This document shows, in pieces, positions 34,846 to 43,345 of a stretch of DNA of 64,000 nucleotides (position 1 is the stretch's first letter; each line of letters opens with the position of its first letter). Made by a program: the position numbers and the translations under genes. The notes below the pieces were generated by a model, which made no database searches, was not told the DNA's origin, and was given only the letters and a program-made list of their open reading frames with translations. Source of the stretch: Streptomyces lavendulae subsp. lavendulae. Lineage in GTDB: Bacteria; Actinomycetota; Actinomycetes; Streptomycetales; Streptomycetaceae. The stretch covers positions 8,257,501-8,321,500 of the forward strand of contig NZ_CP024985.1 of assembly GCF_002803845.1 (NCBI RefSeq), read 5' to 3'.

Positions 34846-36663
34846 TCAGGTCAGGCGGAAGACCGGGCCCCTCGGGGTGAAGGGGAGGCAGGCGCCCTGG
34901 GGGATCAGGTAGGCGTGTTCGCGGCGGATGCGCAGGGTGTCGCACCAGCCATCGGTGATCACCAGGAGCGGCGCCCCGGGCGGGAAGTCCTCGGCGCGCT
35001 GGAGCAGGTCGATGCCCGGCTGGAGCACCGTGCCGCCCCGGCCGCGGACCCGGACCCGGCCCGCGATCTCGGACGGCGGGACGTAGCCCGCGTCGTACGG
35101 TGCCGCGTCGCAGAAGACGACCCGCGCCGCCGGTACGTCGCGGGCCTCGGCGTACGAGGCGATCGCGCCCAGCGCCTTGCCGAGCAGGGCGGCGTTCATC
35201 GAACCGGAGGTGTCGAGCACCACGCCGAAGGTGCAGCGGGCCGTCTCCTCGGGCGGGAAGTACCGGCCCGCGCGAGGGATGTCCGGGGTCGAAGCCTGGC
35301 GGCGCGCCGGGCGGGCGTAGGACCGTACGGCCTCCGGCCTCGGTACGTACTCGTCGAACCAGCGGGCGAGCCGGGCGTCCCAGGGCACCGGCGGGTGGGC
35401 CAGGGCCCGGATCTCCTGGACGAGCCCGGCGGGCAGCAGGCCGCGCCCGCCGCGGACGTGCAGGTCGAAGCCCTGGACGAGGCCGCGACGGTAGAACTCG
35501 TCGAGATCCGCGTACGGACGCCCGGCACCGTGTGCGAGGGGCTCGCCCAGGATGTCCCCGGCGCCCTGGCCGCGCAGGGTGGCCAGGCGCCGCATCCGGC
35601 GCAGGTCGGAGGCGATCCGGTCGTACACCTCCTCGACGGAGAGCCCGCGCAGCGCCGGGTCGTGCAGCAGCCCCTCGGGCATGCAGCCGATCCGCATCTC
35701 CACCAGCCAGTCGTTGACGACGTAGTCCGCGGCGACGTTGTGCAGGTACGGGTCGCGGCCGCCCCGGCGCTCACCGTGGCGCAGGGCGGCGTGCAGCATC
35801 TCGTGGGCCAGGATGAACCGCCATTCGTCGTCCTCGAAGGTGCGCAGCGGGTTGACGTAGATCTCGCCGGCGGTGGCGCTGACGGCGGCGATCGAGATGT
35901 CCTGGGCGCGGGCCAGTTCGGCGTCGGCGACGACGGTCAGACCGGCGGCGAGCCCGCCGAGCAGCGGGTACGAGGACACGAACCAGTTCAGGGCCCGGTC
36001 CCAGGGGCGCTGGGCGACGCGTGCGCCGGTGGTCCGGTCACGGCGGCCGCCGGCCACGTCCATGGCGGCGGAGACGCTGCGGGTCAGGGCGGCGGCGAAG
36101 GCGGTCTGCCAGTCGGGGACGGCGGTGCCCCAGGTCGCCCAGGTGGTCAGGACCTGGTCGGGGCCGCGTCCGGCGGTGCCGCAGTGCTCGTAGGCGGGCG
36201 GGATGCCGTCGCGGCGCCAGCGGGCGGCGAGCTCGTCCTCGTCGCCGCCGGGGTACTCGGCGGGCAGGTGGTCGGGGGCGCGGCCGACGGGGAAGGTCAG
36301 CAGGAAGCGGTTGACGACCGCGCAGCGGGCGGCGAGGTCGAAGGCGTCCGGCTGGGTGCGGTCCTCGTCCTTGGCGGCCGGGACGTGGCCGAACCCGAGG
36401 TGGAGCAGGGCGTGGGCGATGGCCCAGGCCCACTCGCGGGGTTCGGCCCGCCGGGTGGGGTGGACGTGGACGACGCCGTTGGAGGTGACGGCGGCCAGGC
36501 CTCCGTCGGGGGACTGCGGGCAGCCGTCCTCGCGGCAGATCTTGCCGTTGAGGGCGCCGAGGGCCGGGTTCTGCTTGACCAGGGCCAGGCCCTCGGCGAA
36601 GGCCTGGGTGGCCGGGTCGGGCTTGGCGGCGGCCTTGGCCCGGGCCTTGCCGCTGCGGCTCAC
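34846..36663 (-). CDS. VWA-like / DUF2201-type putative metallopeptidase (MoxR partner)
   Basis: A 605-residue protein; GTG at 36663 overlaps the MoxR stop (GTGA). The N-terminal half has ILAHEMLHAALRHGER, an HExxH-type zinc site as found in DUF2201 N-terminal metallopeptidase-like domains, and an earlier WAIAHALLHLGFGH that looks like a second, degenerate copy. The C-terminal 130 residues carry a VWA-like domain with the MIDAS motif VVLDTSGSMN and LLVITDGWCD. Paired AAA ATPase and VWA proteins generally remodel or assemble other complexes. The exact target is unknown. Cytoplasmic. Confidence 0.8.
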   Translation of the reverse strand: MSRSGKARAKAAAKPDPATQAFAEGLALVKQNPALGALNGKICREDGCPQSPDGGLAAVTSNGVVHVHPTRRAEPREWAWAIAHALLHLGFGHVPAAKDEDRTQPDAFDLAARCAVVNRFLLTFPVGRAPDHLPAEYPGGDEDELAARWRRDGIPPAYEHCGTAGRGPDQVLTTWATWGTAVPDWQTAFAAALTRSVSAAMDVAGGRRDRTTGARVAQRPWDRALNWFVSSYPLLGGLAAGLTVVADAELARAQDISIAAVSATAGEIYVNPLRTFEDDEWRFILAHEMLHAALRHGERRGGRDPYLHNVAADYVVNDWLVEMRIGCMPEGLLHDPALRGLSVEEVYDRIASDLRRMRRLATLRGQGAGDILGEPLAHGAGRPYADLDEFYRRGLVQGFDLHVRGGRGLLPAGLVQEIRALAHPPVPWDARLARWFDEYVPRPEAVRSYARPARRQASTPDIPRAGRYFPPEETARCTFGVVLDTSGSMNAALLGKALGAIASYAEARDVPAARVVFCDAAPYDAGYVPPSEIAGRVRVRGRGGTVLQPGIDLLQRAEDFPPGAPLLVITDGWCDTLRIRREHAYLIPQGACLPFTPRGPVFRLT

Positions 36664-37721
36664 CGGCGGGCCTCGACCAGGCGGGGCATGTCGCGGGCGG
36701 CCTCGATCAGGAACCATCCGGGCAGTACGGGCAGGCCGTCGGCGTCGTCGGCGATGACGGTCTGGGCGACCTCGACGGAGATCTCGGCGAGTTGGACGAG
36801 GAGCGACTTGAAGCGGTACGTGTGCTGCCGCAGGGCGGGGGAGACGTGCTCCTTCTGCGCCGGGAGGTCCTTGAGCAGACGGCCCCGGAACGCTTCCGCG
36901 AGGTAGTAGAGCAGGTCGCGGTCCTGGAGCCGGGCGGGCCAGGAGGCGTCGCCCTTCAGGATGGCCTCGATGCCGAAGGTGTGACGGACGATCTTGGCGT
37001 AGCCGCAGAAGGACACGGCGTGCGCGGGGGTGAGGGTGCCGTGGGCGACCACCTTGAGGGTCTGCTCGTCCAGTCCCGCGCCGAAGGAGTGCAGGGCGTC
37101 GGAGAGCATGTGCCAGGAGCGCGGGGTGGAGAAGGGCTCCTCGGTCTTGGGCGGCTGCGACCAGAGGTGGTCGGGGCGGTCGGTGAGGTAGTCGGTGACC
37201 CACGGGTGGATGCCGTGCTCGCCGGCCCACACCAGCCAGTCCTGTGCGGACGCCTGGAGGTGGACGTGGGTGAGGCGGTTGACCAGGGCGGAGGCGATGG
37301 GCCGGGCCAGCGCGTTGTCCGTGGAGCGGTTGCCCGCGCCGATGACGATGGAGCCGGCGGGCAGTTCGTAGGAACCGATCCGGCGGTCGAGGATCAGCGA
37401 GTAGAAGGCCTTCTGGACGTCCGGGCTCGCGGCGTTGAGCTCGTCGAGGAAGAGGCAGTACGGCTCGTCGCGGGCGATGGCCTCGGGCGGGCAGAAGACC
37501 GAGCGGCCGTCGCGGATCTGGGGTACGCCGATCAGGTCCTCGGGGGCGAGCTGCGTACCGAGGAGGCTGACGCACTCCAGGCCCAGGGAGTCGGCGAACT
37601 TCCGCACGAGCGAGGACTTCCCGATGCCGGGCGCCCCCCAGAGGAAAACGGGCCGCACGGTGGCGAGGCCGAGCAGCAGTTCGGGGATCTGGGCGGGGGT
37701 GACGGTGACGGCAGCCTGCAC
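36660..37721 (-). CDS. MoxR-type AAA+ ATPase
   Basis: A 353-residue AAA+ protein, cotranscribed with the VWA protein that follows. VFLWGAPGIGKSSLVRKFAD is Walker A, CLFLDELNAAS Walker B, VIGAGNRSTDN sensor 1, and ARPIASALVNRLTH the Arg-finger region. The GTG at 37721 gives VQAAVTVTPAQIPELL; upstream GTG 37784 is open but adds a nonconserved leader. MoxR proteins act as chaperones for complex assembly with VWA partners. Confidence 0.82.
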   Translation of the reverse strand: MQAAVTVTPAQIPELLLGLATVRPVFLWGAPGIGKSSLVRKFADSLGLECVSLLGTQLAPEDLIGVPQIRDGRSVFCPPEAIARDEPYCLFLDELNAASPDVQKAFYSLILDRRIGSYELPAGSIVIGAGNRSTDNALARPIASALVNRLTHVHLQASAQDWLVWAGEHGIHPWVTDYLTDRPDHLWSQPPKTEEPFSTPRSWHMLSDALHSFGAGLDEQTLKVVAHGTLTPAHAVSFCGYAKIVRHTFGIEAILKGDASWPARLQDRDLLYYLAEAFRGRLLKDLPAQKEHVSPALRQHTYRFKSLLVQLAEISVEVAQTVIADDADGLPVLPGWFLIEAARDMPRLVEARR

Positions 37722-38044
37722 GGGCGGGAGTGTCCTTCGGGGTGGGGCGGTGTGTGGTGCGGCCAGTGTGGTCACACCGCACACCGTCTGGCATCCGGTT
37801 TTCCCTCACCGTTGAGGTCGCCCGTGGTCTACTTCGCGTCCGCGAGCCGGGGTTGCGACGGGCTGTGGCCGCGGTGGAGTCCGGGGAGAGGGGTTCGGTG
37901 TCGCGCCGCAGGGTGATGGCACCCGTGCGAACGTCAGCCGCAGGGCCGTCCGGCACCGGCACCGGCTCGCGGCGGGGGCGCGGCGTTGCTCTGACGCGGG
38001 TGCCCTCGCTTCCGGTTCGGGCCGCGGGCCTCGTCCGGAGTGTC

Positions 38045-38215
38045 CTTCGGGACCAGCACTGCGTCTTCTCCGAGCGGTCCGCCAGCCCGCCGAGGAGGGA
38101 TTCGAGGCCGAAGGCGAAGGTGTCCTGCGGGGCTTCGGCGAAGCCGATCTTCTCGTAGACGGCGAGGGTGTGGTCGTCGTGGCGGGCCTTGCCGACACCG
38201 TGGAAGGGGCGCGCC
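38045..38215 (-). pseudogene. Possible TetR C-terminal fragment
   Basis: A 50-residue stretch reading DDHTLAVYEKIGFAEAP and DTFAFGLESLLGGLAD resembles the last helix of TetR-family ligand-binding domains (FxFGLxxLLxGL). No DNA-binding domain, start or stop is associated. The remainder of the 37722-38702 gap, apart from a 14-bp inverted repeat at 38341, shows nothing gene-like. Confidence 0.3.
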
Positions 38216-38340
38216 CCGGGGGCCTGGTGGAGGACAAGCTCCGCTTCGACGCGCCGAAGCCGCGAACGAGCGTCGCGTCACGATGACCGCACAGGCCGGC
38301 GGTTGAACGGCAAGCGCGGCGAATGGCGCCCACTCCCCCT

Positions 38341-38377
38341 GTCCCGGTGTTGCACCACGTCGTTGCAACACCGGGAC
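38341..38377. terminator. Perfect 14-bp inverted repeat (terminator or operator)
   Basis: GTCCCGGTGTTGCA at 38341-38354 is exactly mirrored at 38364-38377 around a 9-base loop. It lies about 325 bases downstream of the APC permease stop and has no T-run, as is usual for streptomycete terminators. It could equally be a dyad operator left from the decayed TetR-like gene beside it. Confidence 0.5.
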
Positions 38378-38702
38378 GCCCCTGCTCTCCGCACCCTTGA
38401 AGCAGTCGTCGCCGCCTGGCCTCTTCGTCAGGTCCGGCGCAGACAACGTCCTGGCGGCACGGGGCCGGTGCCCGGCGCGACGGCCAAGCCCAGAAGGAAC
38501 CGCCTTGCGGCAACGGTCCGGGCCGGTCCCGCGGCGGCTGTACCACGAAGATCACCTGGCCTGCGAGCCGTGCCCATCCGCGTCGGCGGGGAATCCGCTG
38601 CGCGATCCCCGGACCTGCCGATCAGGCAGGCACCGCAAACGCCGAGGAGTGGGCGCCGGGCGGCCTCCGGCCTTCGACGGCGAGGACTGCCGCGCACGGG
38701 GG

Positions 38703-40295
38703 CTACGGCGCCTCGGGAGCCACGCCGGGGCGCTCGCGCCAGAAGGCTCCGGACGCGGCGCGGCGCAGCAGCATCAGCACCACTCCGGCGCCGGCCAGGA
38801 AGAGCGCGATGACCAGCGGGGCGCCCAGCCCGAACCAGGCGGTCGAACTGGAGGCGTGAGCCGGATCGGCCATGTCGGCGACGGCCTCCGCCAGCAGCCA
38901 GATCAGCATGGCCGAGCCGAGCAGCGGGCCCGCGCCCAGCAGCAGGAAGGGGCCCGGCCCCCGCATCAGCCGGCGCCGGTACCAGACGGCGCAGGCGATG
39001 CCGGTGAGGGCGTAGTAGAAGGCGATGAGCAACGACAGGGCGGTGAGGGAGTCCGCGAGGGCGTTCTCGCTGATCCGGTGGATGACGACGTACCAGACGA
39101 TCGCCGTGCCGGTGACCCACCACGTGCTGGTGCCCGGTGTGCCCCGGCGGGGGTCTATGTTGGCGAAGGCGGCGGGCAGCGCCCGGCGGCGGGCCATGGA
39201 CAGCGCGGTGCGGGAGGCCGGGATGATGGTCGTCTGCGTCGAGGCGAGGGCGGAGGTGGCGACGGCGAGGAGCAGGATCCAGTCCCAGCCGCCGAGCACC
39301 TCACGGGCGAGCGCGGCGAAGACGTCCTCCTCCGAGTCGGCCCGTCCGGCGAGGTAGGCGGTGCCGGCGTAGGCGACGACCGCGAAGGCCACGGCCAGGT
39401 AGGTCGCCAGCAGGACCACCGTCGACCAGATGCCGGCCCGGCCGGGGGCGTTGGCGGGGTCCTTGGTCTCCTCGGTCAGGTTGACGGCGGATTCCCAGCC
39501 CCAGTACGCGAAGACGCCGAGCAGCAGGCCGCCGGTGAGCGCGGAGCCGCCGGCCCCGAAGGGGTCCAGCCAGTCGACTGCCGGACGGACGGCGTCCAGG
39601 GATCCCGTGCCGGCGTGGACGCGGTACACGGCGACGGCCGCGAACACGATGAGGCAGAGGACCTGGAGCAGCACGAGCACGTTCTGGAAGCGGGCCGACG
39701 CCTCGGTGCCGCGCACGCAGAGCCAGGACATGAGGAGGATCAGCAGGACGGTGAGGGCCTCGCGGACCAGGCTGTTGTCGGCCAGGCCGTCGGCCCCGAC
39801 GGCGAGCAGACCGAAGCCGACGGCGACGTCGGCGAGCGAGCCGACGACGAGCACTCCGGTCATCGCGATGGCCCAGCCGCCCAGCCATCCGGTGGTGGGG
39901 CCGAGGGCGCGGGTGACCCAGGAGAAGGTCGTACCGCAGTCGGGATCGGCCCGGTTGAGGAAGTGGAAGGCGGAGGCGATCAGCAGCATGGGGACGAAGG
40001 ACGCGAGAATCACTCCGGGGGCGTGTACGCCGACGAGGGCGACGAGGGGTCCGATGACGGCGGCCAGCGAGTAGGCGGGCGAGGTGGCGTTGAGGCCGAT
40101 GGCGAGGGCGTCGAGGAAGCCGATCGCGTCCGGTGTGAGGGTGCCGGCCGGGGCCTGTGCCGTCGGTGTGCCGTTCCCACTCGGGACCGCCGTGCCGGGT
40201 GGGGCGGCTGTGACGGTCGTACCGCCCCGCCCCGCGGGCACGGCGGTGGCCGTGGCGGCTCGGGGAGTGGTTTCCGGCGGGGTGTCTGCGGCCAT
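38703..40295 (-). CDS. APC-family amino acid/polyamine permease
   Basis: A 530-residue membrane transporter. ATG at 40295 starts a Pro/Ala/Thr-rich cytoplasmic tail of about 50 residues, followed by 12 or so hydrophobic segments. GLNATSPAYSLAAVIGPL (TM1 unwound substrate site) and FAYWGWESAVNLTEETKDPA (TM6 and following loop) are APC hallmarks. A 22-bp element at 40418 identical but for one base to one upstream of the TetR gene indicates control by that regulator. Likely imports an amine or amino acid processed by the saccharopine-dehydrogenase-like enzyme at 41289. Confidence 0.85.
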   Translation of the reverse strand: MAADTPPETTPRAATATAVPAGRGGTTVTAAPPGTAVPSGNGTPTAQAPAGTLTPDAIGFLDALAIGLNATSPAYSLAAVIGPLVALVGVHAPGVILASFVPMLLIASAFHFLNRADPDCGTTFSWVTRALGPTTGWLGGWAIAMTGVLVVGSLADVAVGFGLLAVGADGLADNSLVREALTVLLILLMSWLCVRGTEASARFQNVLVLLQVLCLIVFAAVAVYRVHAGTGSLDAVRPAVDWLDPFGAGGSALTGGLLLGVFAYWGWESAVNLTEETKDPANAPGRAGIWSTVVLLATYLAVAFAVVAYAGTAYLAGRADSEEDVFAALAREVLGGWDWILLLAVATSALASTQTTIIPASRTALSMARRRALPAAFANIDPRRGTPGTSTWWVTGTAIVWYVVIHRISENALADSLTALSLLIAFYYALTGIACAVWYRRRLMRGPGPFLLLGAGPLLGSAMLIWLLAEAVADMADPAHASSSTAWFGLGAPLVIALFLAGAGVVLMLLRRAASGAFWRERPGVAPEAP

Positions 40296-40314
40296 CGTCC
40301 CTCGCTGTACTGGG

Positions 40315-40347
40315 TGCGGTGTGCGGTGTGCGGTGTGCGGTGTGCGG
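40315..40347. repeat. Heptanucleotide repeat (TGCGGTG) upstream of the permease
   Basis: Four exact tandem TGCGGTG copies (40315-40342) plus a partial fifth, 20 bases before the permease start, inside its leader. Copy number could vary by slippage and change leader length; no regulatory data. Confidence 0.7.
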
Positions 40348-40417
40348 GCCGCGCCGTGGCGGGCGCGGTGTGAACAGGGCGTGAACTGCGAAGAGGAAAC
40401 CCGCGCGGGCGGGAAGG

Positions 40418-40439
40418 GGTCAATGGTGTTGGCGTAAGG
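40418..40439. promoter_or_regulatory. TetR operator copy 1 (permease promoter)
   Basis: A 22-bp element beginning GGTCAATGGTGTTGGC and ending GTAAGG, matching the element at 41191-41212 (opposite orientation) at 21 of 22 positions. It lies 123 bases before the permease start. Imperfect dyad symmetry centred on GGTG fits a TetR dimer site. Confidence 0.65.
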
Positions 40440-40464
40440 GACCCGCGCGGTCCCGGGCGGCCGG

Positions 40465-41175
40465 TCAGCCGGCCCGCAGGGCCTGGAGCCGTGACTCCGC
40501 GCTCGCGAGCAGCATGTCCAGGGCGACCGGGTAGGCGCTGTGGTTCATGCGGGCGGCCAGCAGTCGCCTCGTGGCACTGATGTGCGGGTACTCGTCGGCC
40601 GGCAACCGGGCGTAGGTGGACTCCCACTGCCCCTCGTCGGAGGTCCGGGAAGGCTCGGACAGGGCGAGGGCGCCGGCGTCGAGGGCGGCGAAGGCCAGGC
40701 TCTGGTCGATGAAGGCGTGGTAGATCAGGACCGCCTCCGGGTCGGGGAAGCCCGCGGTGCGCAGGATGCCGAGGACGGCCTCGTCCGCGGCGATCTCGCG
40801 GGGCCGGCCGGTCACGCGGCCGGCGGTCAGTACGGCCGCCTGCGGATGCGAGAGGTAGGCGCCATGGATGCGCAGCCCGAGTTCGCGCAGGTCGTGACGC
40901 CACTGGCCGGTGACCGCCCATCCGTCGAGGGCCCGGCCGATGAGCTCCTCGCCGATGGCGAGGGTGAGGGCGTCCATGCCGTCGAAGTACCGGTAGAGGG
41001 TGCTGGGGTCCGCGCCGAGGGCGGCGCCGAGCCGACGGGCGGACAGGCCCGCGCTGCCGTGTTCGCGCAGCATGCGCAGGGCGGTCTCGACGATCAGCCG
41101 CTCGGACAGGACGACGCCCCGCCGGGTGGGGCGCCGCCGCCTGCGGGCATCCTCGGGGACCACCGGCTTCGCCAT
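40465..41175 (-). CDS. TetR/AcrR-family regulator
   Basis: A 236-residue repressor-type protein. The N-terminal HTH reads LIVETALRMLREHGSAGLSA then ADPSTLYRYFDGMDAL, a canonical TetR recognition helix; the rest is an all-helical ligand domain. It is divergent from the saccharopine-dehydrogenase-like gene and precedes the permease in the same direction. Two near-identical 22-bp elements, one 16 bases upstream of its own start and one before the permease, suggest autoregulation and control of both neighbours by an amine or amino-acid ligand. Confidence 0.85.
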   Translation of the reverse strand: MAKPVVPEDARRRRRPTRRGVVLSERLIVETALRMLREHGSAGLSARRLGAALGADPSTLYRYFDGMDALTLAIGEELIGRALDGWAVTGQWRHDLRELGLRIHGAYLSHPQAAVLTAGRVTGRPREIAADEAVLGILRTAGFPDPEAVLIYHAFIDQSLAFAALDAGALALSEPSRTSDEGQWESTYARLPADEYPHISATRRLLAARMNHSAYPVALDMLLASAESRLQALRAG

Positions 41176-41190
41176 CGGACGCCTCCTCCT

Positions 41191-41212
41191 CCTTATGCCA
41201 ACACCATTGACC
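41191..41212. promoter_or_regulatory. TetR operator copy 2 (tetR / dehydrogenase intergenic region)
   Basis: Reads CCTTATGCCAACACC then ATTGACC on the plus strand, the reverse complement of the permease element with one change. It sits 16 bases before the TetR start and 77 before the dehydrogenase start, so one site could control both divergent promoters. Confidence 0.65.
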
Positions 41213-41288
41213 TTATCTTGCGGCCCCGGCTTTCATCCCTCCCACGAGGCGCGGATCTCCGCGGACCTCACCAAGAGAGGGTTTCGTC

Positions 41289-42515
41289 ATGCGTGTTCTG
41301 CTAGTGGGCGCCGGTGGCGTCGGTACCGCGATCACCCGGATCGCGGCCCGCCGGGACTTCTTCGACCTCTTCGTGGTCGCCGACTACGACCTGGCCCGCG
41401 CCGAGGCGGCCGTGGCCGCGCTCGGCGAGGCCGGCGGCCGGTTCCACGCGCGCCGCGTCGACGCCTCGGACCAGGCGGCGGTGGCCGCGCTCCTCACCGA
41501 GGAGCGGTGCGACGTACTGCTGAACGCCACGGATCCGCGGTTCGTGATGCCGCTGTTCGAGGCGGCGCTCGCGGCGGACAGCCACTACGTGGACATGGCC
41601 ATGTCCCTGTCCCGGCCGCACCCCGGCAACCCCTACGCGCAGTGCGGGGTCAAGCTCGGCGACGAGCAGTTCGAGCGGGCCGGGGCCTGGGAGAAGGCGG
41701 GGCGGCTGGCCCTGGTCGGCATGGGCGTGGAACCCGGCCTGTCGGACGTCTTCGCCCGCTACGCGGCCGACGAGCTCTTCGACGAGGTCGAGGAGATCGG
41801 CATCCGCGACGGGGCGAACCTGACCGTCGAGGGATACGAGTTCGCCCCGTCCTTCAACATCTGGACGACGATCGAGGAGTGCCTGAACCCGCCGGTGGTC
41901 TACGAGCGGGACCGCGGATGGTTCACCACCGAGCCGTTCAGCGAGCCGGAGGTGTTCGACTTCCCGGAGGGCATCGGCCCGGTCGAGTGCGTCAACGTCG
42001 AGCACGAGGAGGTGCTGCTGGTCCCGCGCTGGGTGGACGCCCGACGGGTCACCTTCAAGTACGGCCTGGGCGAGGACTTCATCGGCAAGCTGAAGACCCT
42101 GCACGCACTGGGCCTGGACTCGACCGAGCCCGTCACGGTGCGCGGCGCGGACGGCACCCCGGTTCGGGTCTCCCCGCGCGACGTGGTGGCGGCGTGCCTG
42201 CCCGACCCGGCCACGCTGGGCGAGCGGATGTCCGGCAAGACCTGCGCGGGGACCTGGGTGAAGGGCACCAAGGACGGCCGGCCGCGCGAGGTGTACCTGT
42301 ACCACGTGGTGGACAACCAGTGGTCGATGCGCGAGTACGGTTCACAGGCCGTGGTCTGGCAGACCGCGGTCAACCCGGTCGTGGCGCTCGAACTCATCGC
42401 CGGCGGGGTCTGGGCGGAGGCGGGCGTACTCGGCCCGGAGGCCCTTGCGCCGCGCCCGTTCCTGGACCTGCTGACCGCGTACGGCTCCCCGTGGGGCATC
42501 CGCGAACAGGGCTGA
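41289..42515 (+). CDS. Saccharopine dehydrogenase-like oxidoreductase
   Basis: A 408-residue NAD(P)-binding enzyme of the saccharopine dehydrogenase / carboxynorspermidine synthase superfamily. ATG at 41289 follows GAGAGGG. MRVLLVGAGGVGTAITRIA is the Rossmann motif; VGMGVEPGLSDVFARYA and FAPSFNIWTTIEECLNPP are typical of lysine-6-dehydrogenase or carboxyspermidine-type members. Length is normal. Shared operators with an APC permease suggest a small uptake and catabolism unit for an amine or amino acid such as lysine. Not connected by strand to the RiPP operon that starts just beyond it. Confidence 0.8.
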   Translation: MRVLLVGAGGVGTAITRIAARRDFFDLFVVADYDLARAEAAVAALGEAGGRFHARRVDASDQAAVAALLTEERCDVLLNATDPRFVMPLFEAALAADSHYVDMAMSLSRPHPGNPYAQCGVKLGDEQFERAGAWEKAGRLALVGMGVEPGLSDVFARYAADELFDEVEEIGIRDGANLTVEGYEFAPSFNIWTTIEECLNPPVVYERDRGWFTTEPFSEPEVFDFPEGIGPVECVNVEHEEVLLVPRWVDARRVTFKYGLGEDFIGKLKTLHALGLDSTEPVTVRGADGTPVRVSPRDVVAACLPDPATLGERMSGKTCAGTWVKGTKDGRPREVYLYHVVDNQWSMREYGSQAVVWQTAVNPVVALELIAGGVWAEAGVLGPEALAPRPFLDLLTAYGSPWGIREQG

Positions 42516-42577
42516 CCGGAGCCCCCCGCCGCGGGCCGGGTCGGACAGCGGCCGGTGGGGGAGCGGCGACGGGCCCG

Positions 42578-43237
42578 TCAGATCACCATCGGTGCCTCCG
42601 ACCAGCGGCGGACGCGGTACGGGGCCCACCACACGTGGTCCCCGAAACGCAGGACGAGGGTCTCGCCCATCAGGTCGTCCAGCACCGGCCCCGGCACCGC
42701 GTCGGCGCGGGCGCCGTCCGTGAGCGCCTCGATGGCCGCGTGGTACTCCGGTTCGTCGATGGTGAAGCGTCGCAGTTCCCCGTAGCGCCGGTCCCGTACC
42801 TGGATGAACCCGGGGCCGTGCCGGAAGACGCACTTGCAGATGTAGTACGTGTTGCGCCACTCCAGCGCCGTCGCGGCCGGGTCGGGGGTGCCCAGGACGG
42901 CGGTCGGCGGGTGGAGGTGGCCGTAGTGGCGCCAGGCGTCGGGGTCCGGGCCCGTGTGGAGCTGCCAGTCGACGGCGATGGCCAGGCTGGTCAGGTCGCC
43001 GACGAAGCTCAGCGCCCGGACGGTCCAGGCCGCGTCGGCGGTGTCGGTCACGTCGACCGGGCGGGGCAGCGTGACGTGCCGGGCCCCGGCGGCGAAGAGC
43101 CGCCGGGCGGCCTCGCCGCCGGGGAGGTCGATCTCGTAGCGCCCCAGGGACATCCCGGGGAGCGCGCCCACCTCGGGGTCGTAGTCCCGCGCGGCCGTCA
43201 CGGTGAAGGGCGGGGTGCCGGTGAGTGCTGCAGTCAT
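42578..43237 (-). CDS. DUF5825-like RiPP-associated protein
   Basis: A 219-residue protein without known activity; ATG at 43237 follows GAGGACGACG. Features include LSFVGDLTSLAIAVDW, EWRNTYYICKCVFRHGPGF (two Cys), IQVRDRRYGELRRFTIDE and a Trp/Arg-rich end (VWWAPYRVRRW). I recognise this as the type of protein that accompanies B12-type radical SAM RiPP maturases in actinomycetes (DUF5825, from memory). It has no obvious RRE fold pattern but is a candidate for peptide binding or a partner subunit of the maturase. Last gene of the RiPP operon, convergent with the dehydrogenase gene. Confidence 0.65.
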   Translation of the reverse strand: MTAALTGTPPFTVTAARDYDPEVGALPGMSLGRYEIDLPGGEAARRLFAAGARHVTLPRPVDVTDTADAAWTVRALSFVGDLTSLAIAVDWQLHTGPDPDAWRHYGHLHPPTAVLGTPDPAATALEWRNTYYICKCVFRHGPGFIQVRDRRYGELRRFTIDEPEYHAAIEALTDGARADAVPGPVLDDLMGETLVLRFGDHVWWAPYRVRRWSEAPMVI

Positions 43238-43272
43238 CGTCGTCCTCTGTCGTCGTGCCCTGTCGGCGTCTT

Positions 43273-43345
43273 CAGGCGGTCGTACGACGGTCGTCGGGCG
43301 GTCGTCGGACGGTCGCCAGGCGGTCGGTCGTCAGGCGGTCGTCGC
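43273..43345. repeat. Degenerate GGCGGTCGTCG repeats between maturase and DUF5825 gene
   Basis: Six imperfect copies of an 11-base unit (GGCGGTCGTCG or GACGGTCGTCG) fill the gap between the two genes and run into the 3' end of the maturase. They may be slippage products; spacing would affect the leader of the downstream gene. Confidence 0.6.

Noticed and set aside
40315..40347. Possible CRISPR or iteron array
   Set aside because: The units are seven bases in direct tandem without spacers, so this is a simple microsatellite.
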